Source: Odiellus spinosus
Lineage: Eukaryota; Arthropoda; Arachnida; Opiliones; Phalangiidae
Reading direction: 5' to 3'
Length of the DNA: 64,000 nt
NCBI GenBank assembly: GCA_963920705.1
Contig: OY987234.1
Span: forward strand, 18,991,794-19,055,793
Of the stretch, positions 59,913 through 64,000 are shown piece by piece. The position numbers and the translations under genes were made by a program. A model generated the notes under the pieces. That model saw nothing but the letters and a program-made list of their open reading frames with translations. It was not told where the DNA came from and ran no database searches. Each line of letters opens with the position of its first letter. Position 1 is the stretch's first letter.

Positions 59913-61814
59913 TATTATTATTATTAATATATAAATTGCTTGACTCTATCATTTGAATTCCCTTATTTTACTACTAATTTCAATTTTTAAACTTAACTGA
60001 TTTAGTCCATGACATTCTTTTGAAATCGCCAGTCTGATTTATTATACCAATGTTTTGAAATTTTTTATTCATCTATAAATCATTTCAATCACCGTTGAAT
60101 AGAAAGTTTTAGCTGGATCTGGGTTTATATTTAGGAAGTCGAGATGTTTCGTTATTTTTTTTTGAAGTTCGGTAAAAGCTTTAGTTCTAATGAATTCGAA
60201 AGATTTATTTTTTGATACCAAGTTCGTTTCAATTTGTACCTTCTACGTATAAGGTACCTAATTAAGTATTGAAAAGGCCATACTACAACTTGCCTTGAAT
60301 AATGATAATACTATATTTTGTTGCTCTCGTTTCGATATGAAATGGAGTACTGTGGGATAAAAAGGGTTTCTCGTTTCGCCATTAATTGTAAGGGGAGGAG
60401 TGGCTTCATTTGGTAGAAATGGGGAAGGATACGATGTCGACATGGATGGGAAGGCCCGGAAGAAGAAAACACCAAAACGGAAGCACTTCCTCAAACGGTA
60501 TTCCGGTTTGGCGCAACCGTTGTTTTCTATACTTTTACCCTCTCCACCCCGGCTTCTAATCTTTCTCTGTCTATGACTCCGTAACTGTGGGGGATATTTC
60601 CTTTTTACCAATTTTTTTCCTACGTTTTTCACCCCAAAAAGAATATCAAGCATAAAGGGAAGATAAAAGGCTTCGTAGTAACGAAACGTACAATTTTAAA
60701 CTATTTTTAATTGACTATATATTTTCTAAAATTAATAAGATGTTAATATATTATATAGAGAGCCAGCAGAGGAGTAATGAAAGCCCACGTCAGAAATAAA
60801 TAGGGTTAATTAGGTATCCTTTACTATATTTAGGGAGGCAACACCCCAATATATTATTTTTGCGTTTTGGCGGGAAACCGCGGATGAAGACACGAAATCT
60901 CGAGACTGACGTAATTATTTTTGTTTTAACGCAAAATCTCGATTCTTTTTCAAATATTGTTTTGATTGCACATTGTTTTTACACTCTGGTACCATTTTCT
61001 CATACTTTGTAGTTAAAATTCGTCTGTTTTTGGTATGCCCACTCTTGTGATTAATTTTAAGGCTATTTACGGTGTTCACTTCGCTATATTTTATTAAAAA
61101 GTTTCACTAATCCTTGTCAAGTATGCCAGGATGGTTCATAATATTTTTGCACAACTTTTCTTAGCTACATAAATAAGTTCTTGGTGTTATTTATGCAATC
61201 GTGATGAAATCGCATGTCTTTAAAACGTCTTTCATAGCTTTGATATAACTTCTCTTTCGATTTATACCTTGACCAATGTGTTTTTGTCAAGCTTTTCTTT
61301 TTTTGACGGATTTTTCCCAAACATTGAGGCTTCCGAAAAGAAATCATTGACGCGAATACTGGACCAATATTCCCACTCCGCGCTACGAGGGAATGATTTT
61401 TTTCGGCGAGATTTTCTTTTGAGGAAACAGAAAGAGAAGCGGGAGCCAAAAAAATGTAGGAAAATCGATTTTGGAGGGTGCTTTGCTTTGGGGGAAAAAA
61501 AAAGCCCACCAAAGAAAAAAATCGTACTAAAAAAAACCGTAATCGCCCCCCCCCCCCCTTTTGGCAAGGTCAAATCGATTAATCGGTTAATCGATTAGAA
61601 ACGTATGGTAGCGACTTAGTAACGGTAGTACTCTCATGCTGCTGGATTTAACCCTAAATCCTCTAAAACCATCCATTGCTAGTTTGAAATGAATGCAAAT
61701 TATTTTTGAAAAACTCTTTTTGGGATTGAAGGTAACACAAACTCAAATTAGTTTTTGTTCCCTTACATGAGCAGATTTAATTAGAACAAGGCTCTTCTGG
61801 GGAATGTACGACCA
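59913..61814. other. Non-coding stretch with motif clusters
   Basis: GGAA/TTCC words cluster at about 60420-60510 (CCCGGAAGAAG, CGGAAGCACTTCC), as ETS factors would bind. A C run lies at about 61546-61558. A near-perfect 24 bp palindrome of AATCGATTAA words lies at 61573-61596. The 131- and 115-codon - strand frames here are unrecognised. Confidence 0.35.
61573..61596. repeat. 24 bp near-perfect palindrome
   Basis: AATCGATTAATCGGTTAATCGATT reads the same on both strands except at its centre. Contains repeated TAATCG/ATCGAT words of the kind bound by homeodomain factors; function unknown. Confidence 0.6.
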
Positions 61815-62210
61815 TGTTATATCTAATCCACCTTAGTTGTTAATTACAAATAATTATTAAACTGGTAATCAATATTAACTTACTCGGGACATGGTAGGCT
61901 TAACAGGGATCAATGGATGGTAAAGGAATCATATTTATCGATTCTACGATTATAAATTAAATATTCTTTCCGTTTTAAAACATTCGGGAAATGTCTTTAA
62001 ATTGGAATTGGCGTTGAAATTAAATGAATACCTCAAACAAATTAAGACTCCCCTACTTTGGCTTAGTAAACTCTCCATGGATCCTTGTTAAGCCTACTTC
62101 CCTAGTAAGTTGAAAATACATTTCTGGCATAATTTGTTTCGAGAATGTTGGGTATATTCAAACGGATAAGAATAGATAGAATAACACTAGTTATAGGTAC
62201 TCCCTTTCAA
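61815..62210. mobile_element. Old family D relative, copy D6
   Basis: Order of blocks follows D: TCTAATCCACC, AATTATTAAACTGG, AACTTACTCGGG, TAGGCTTAACAGGGATCAATGG, then the inverse arm, ending TACTCCCTTTCAA (TTAA target mutated). Much more diverged than D1 or D3b. Confidence 0.65.
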
Positions 62211-63130
62211 ATGAAACTATTTTCTTGAAATCCCAAATTTCGAAATATGTGATTTTATTGCACGAAGTTCTATTTGGGGGAGGGGAGTTGAAGTGTAATA
62301 ATGCTCGAGGACAAAAACATATTTGTTAATATATCCTCCTTCGCACTCAAAAACTAAAAAAAAAAAAAAAAAAACTTGTGGATCCATTATCGGAAGAGAA
62401 TCCTTTTTGGAATTTAAAGAAGTTTCCAATCTAATGGATCCATATTTGTATAGTATTCCAAACTCTATCCCTGATCTTATTCTAAATATTAATATAAGAT
62501 TCGGGTACCCGGTATGAGTAAGGTTTTTCGCTAAAATGTTTTTTTTTTCTTTTGTTTTACTCTTCATTCCGTCTAATCCTATTAAAAGTATTTTTTATAT
62601 TCATCATCAAGTTACGTTTGTTGAACTACTTTTATATCCTATGAGGTTTACTATGATTTATTAATCCACCTCAACTGAGACTTAAAAGCGAACCAAAATA
62701 TATAACTGAGGCAGGGTCTTCATATTTATATAGTTTTTAGCTAGACCCAACCCTAGTGGGGTCTAGGTACTGTATTCACTGCGGCGTTCGCGTTCGCGTT
62801 CTCGTTCGCGTTGGCTTTGTGCAAGAAGACGAAATACGTCATCGAATCGAAAAAACTTCGTCTTTTACATACCAGACGTCACGACATGATGTCCGATACA
62901 AATTTAAAATATATACTTGTATTTAATATATATGCTTTTTCTCCAGGTGGTCTCCCTCCCAGTACCGCGTAGCGCTCGCCGCTTCACGCTATACGATCGA
63001 GTGTCGGACGTTGATCCCCGTAACCACGGGCTACTAGTAACATATGAGAGAAAAATCCCTTATATCTTCAGAGGTATACGATACAGAAAACCAATCGATA
63101 CAGAAAACAAATCGTCGTTATTAAGGGGTT
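62211..63130. other. Non-coding interval before the minisatellites
   Basis: A run of about 18-20 A at 62357-62374, a hairpin CTAGACCC/GGGGTCTAG (62741-62766), a (GTTCGC)n-like array at 62785-62812 and a CpG-rich piece near 62940-63020. A 111-codon frame (62917-63252) runs into the minisatellite and is not supported. Confidence 0.45.
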
Positions 63131-63501
63131 GTCGCGAACGAGATAAAAAGGTAGCTTATGAATGTTTCGGTTCTAGTCTGTCATTAATGAAAACTCAAAA
63201 ACAACAAACAAGTCGTCGCGAACGAGATAATAAGGGACCTTATGCTTGTTGAGTTCTAGTCTGTCAGTAATGAAAACTCGAAAACAATAAACAAGTCGTC
63301 GCGAGCGAGATAGTAAGGGAGCTTATGCTTGTTGAGTTCTAGTCTGTCAGTAATGAAAACTCGAAAACAATAAACAAGTTGTCGCTAACGAGATAGTAAG
63401 AGAGCTTATGCTTGTTGACTTCTAGTCTGTCAGTAATGAAAACTCGAAAACAATAAAGGGAGCTTATGCGTGTTGAGTTCTAGTCTGTCAGTAATGAAAA
63501 A
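63131..63501 (+). repeat. 83 bp minisatellite, about 4.5 units
   Basis: Units start GTCGCGAACGAGATA at 63131, 63215, 63298 and 63381 (spacing 84, 83, 83). The last unit lacks its first part and begins GGGAGCTTATGCG near 63459. Units 2-4 are very similar; unit 1 is the most diverged. Confidence 0.93.
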
Positions 63502-64000
63502 CATGTTTTGAAAAACTTGTTTTGAAAAACTTGTTTTGAAAAACTTGTTTTGAAAAACTTGTTTTGAAAAACTTGTTTTGAAAAACTTGTTTTGAAAAAC
63601 TTGTTTTGAAAAACTTGTTTTGAAAAACTTGTTTTGAAAAACTTGTTTTGAAAAACTTGTTTTGAAAAACTTGTTTTGAAAAACTTGTTTTGAAAAACTT
63701 GTTTTGAAAAACTTGTTTTGAAAAACTTGTTTTGAAAAACTTGTTTTGAAAAACTTGTTTTGAAAAACTTGTTTTGAAAAACTTGTTTTGAAAAACCTGT
63801 TTTGAAAAACCTGTTTTGAAAAACCTGTTTTGAAAAACCTGTTTTGAAAAACCTGTTTTGAAAAACCTGTTTTGAAAAACCTGTTTTGAAAAACCTGTTT
63901 TGAAAAACCTGTTTTGAAAAACCTGTTTTGAAAAACCTGTTTTGAAAAACCTGTTTTGAAAAACCTGTTTTGAAAAACCTGTTTTGAAAAACCTGTTTTG
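63495..64000 (+). repeat. 14 bp minisatellite, about 36 units, running off the window
   Basis: Unit TTTTGAAAAACTTG. After about 21 units the unit switches near 63796 to TTTTGAAAAACCTG and stays so to the end. Each unit contains GTTTTGAAAAAC, an inverted repeat (GTTTT/AAAAC). The array contains in-frame TGA, so it is not coding. Its first unit grows out of the GTAATGAAAA end of the 83 bp unit. Confidence 0.97.

Noticed and set aside
61165-61598. Overlapping frames of 103-115 codons on both strands
   Set aside because: They mirror one another over A- and T-rich low-complexity sequence with no recognised domain.
62917-63252. 111-codon frame after a CTCCAG acceptor-like site at 62941-62946
   Set aside because: It begins in non-coding sequence and runs into the 83 bp minisatellite. 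In the phase required by the donor at 672, the frame stops after about eight codons (TAG at about 62970).
63131-64000. Repeat arrays considered as CRISPR
   Set aside because: The arrays are head-to-tail tandem repeats without unique spacers, and there are no cas genes.
63495-64000. 14 bp array considered as a repetitive protein or telomere
   Set aside because: TGA occurs in the reading frames, and the unit does not match known telomere repeats.

Overview
This 64 kb window looks like non-coding eukaryotic, probably animal, DNA. It is strongly A+T rich, has long homopolymer runs and microsatellites, and has no compact gene arrangement. The longest open frame is about 146 codons, which is what chance gives at this length and composition. 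I cannot name the species. I see no transposase, reverse transcriptase, rRNA or complete gene.

The best gene candidate is at the left edge. A frame from 489 to 672 on the + strand encodes a basic N-terminus followed by a hydrophobic segment (about residues 45-58). It ends at a consensus splice donor, CCG|GTGAGT, in phase 1. That is the classic layout of a signal-peptide or signal-anchor first exon. If the model holds, most or all of the remaining 63 kb is its first intron. No continuing exon was recognised.

The rest is a dense collection of short non-autonomous inverted-repeat elements (MITE-like or foldback), found by comparing the window with itself. Family A (about 338 bp, 10 copies), family B (about 414-427 bp, 3 copies plus a relic) and family C (about 282-292 bp, 2 copies) have unrelated interiors. 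All three start CA and end TG, and where the target duplication survives it is exactly 7 bp. Families D and E start TTAA-AGGGAGAATG and use TTAA targets, and two D pairs share a single TTAA. Family F is TA-flanked. K is a hAT-like element with an 8 bp duplication, and L resembles it. Family N is an old foldback family of about 110 bp with at least seven degenerate copies. G, H, I and M are further foldback elements. A tRNA-promoter-like, SINE-like sequence lies near 41.2-41.5 kb on the - strand.

The right end carries an 83 bp minisatellite that passes directly into a 14 bp minisatellite running off the window. Several small G+C- or CpG-rich islets (22.56-22.88, 47.0-47.3, 51.4-51.8 and 54.93-55.14 kb) may be promoters, exons or fragments of unknown mobile elements.

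The most unusual biology is the A/B/C group: one shared 7 bp insertion signature with a symmetric target preference (RYNNNRY), a B copy whose outer end is an A-type terminus, and an A copy that is a subfamily chimera without a target duplication.
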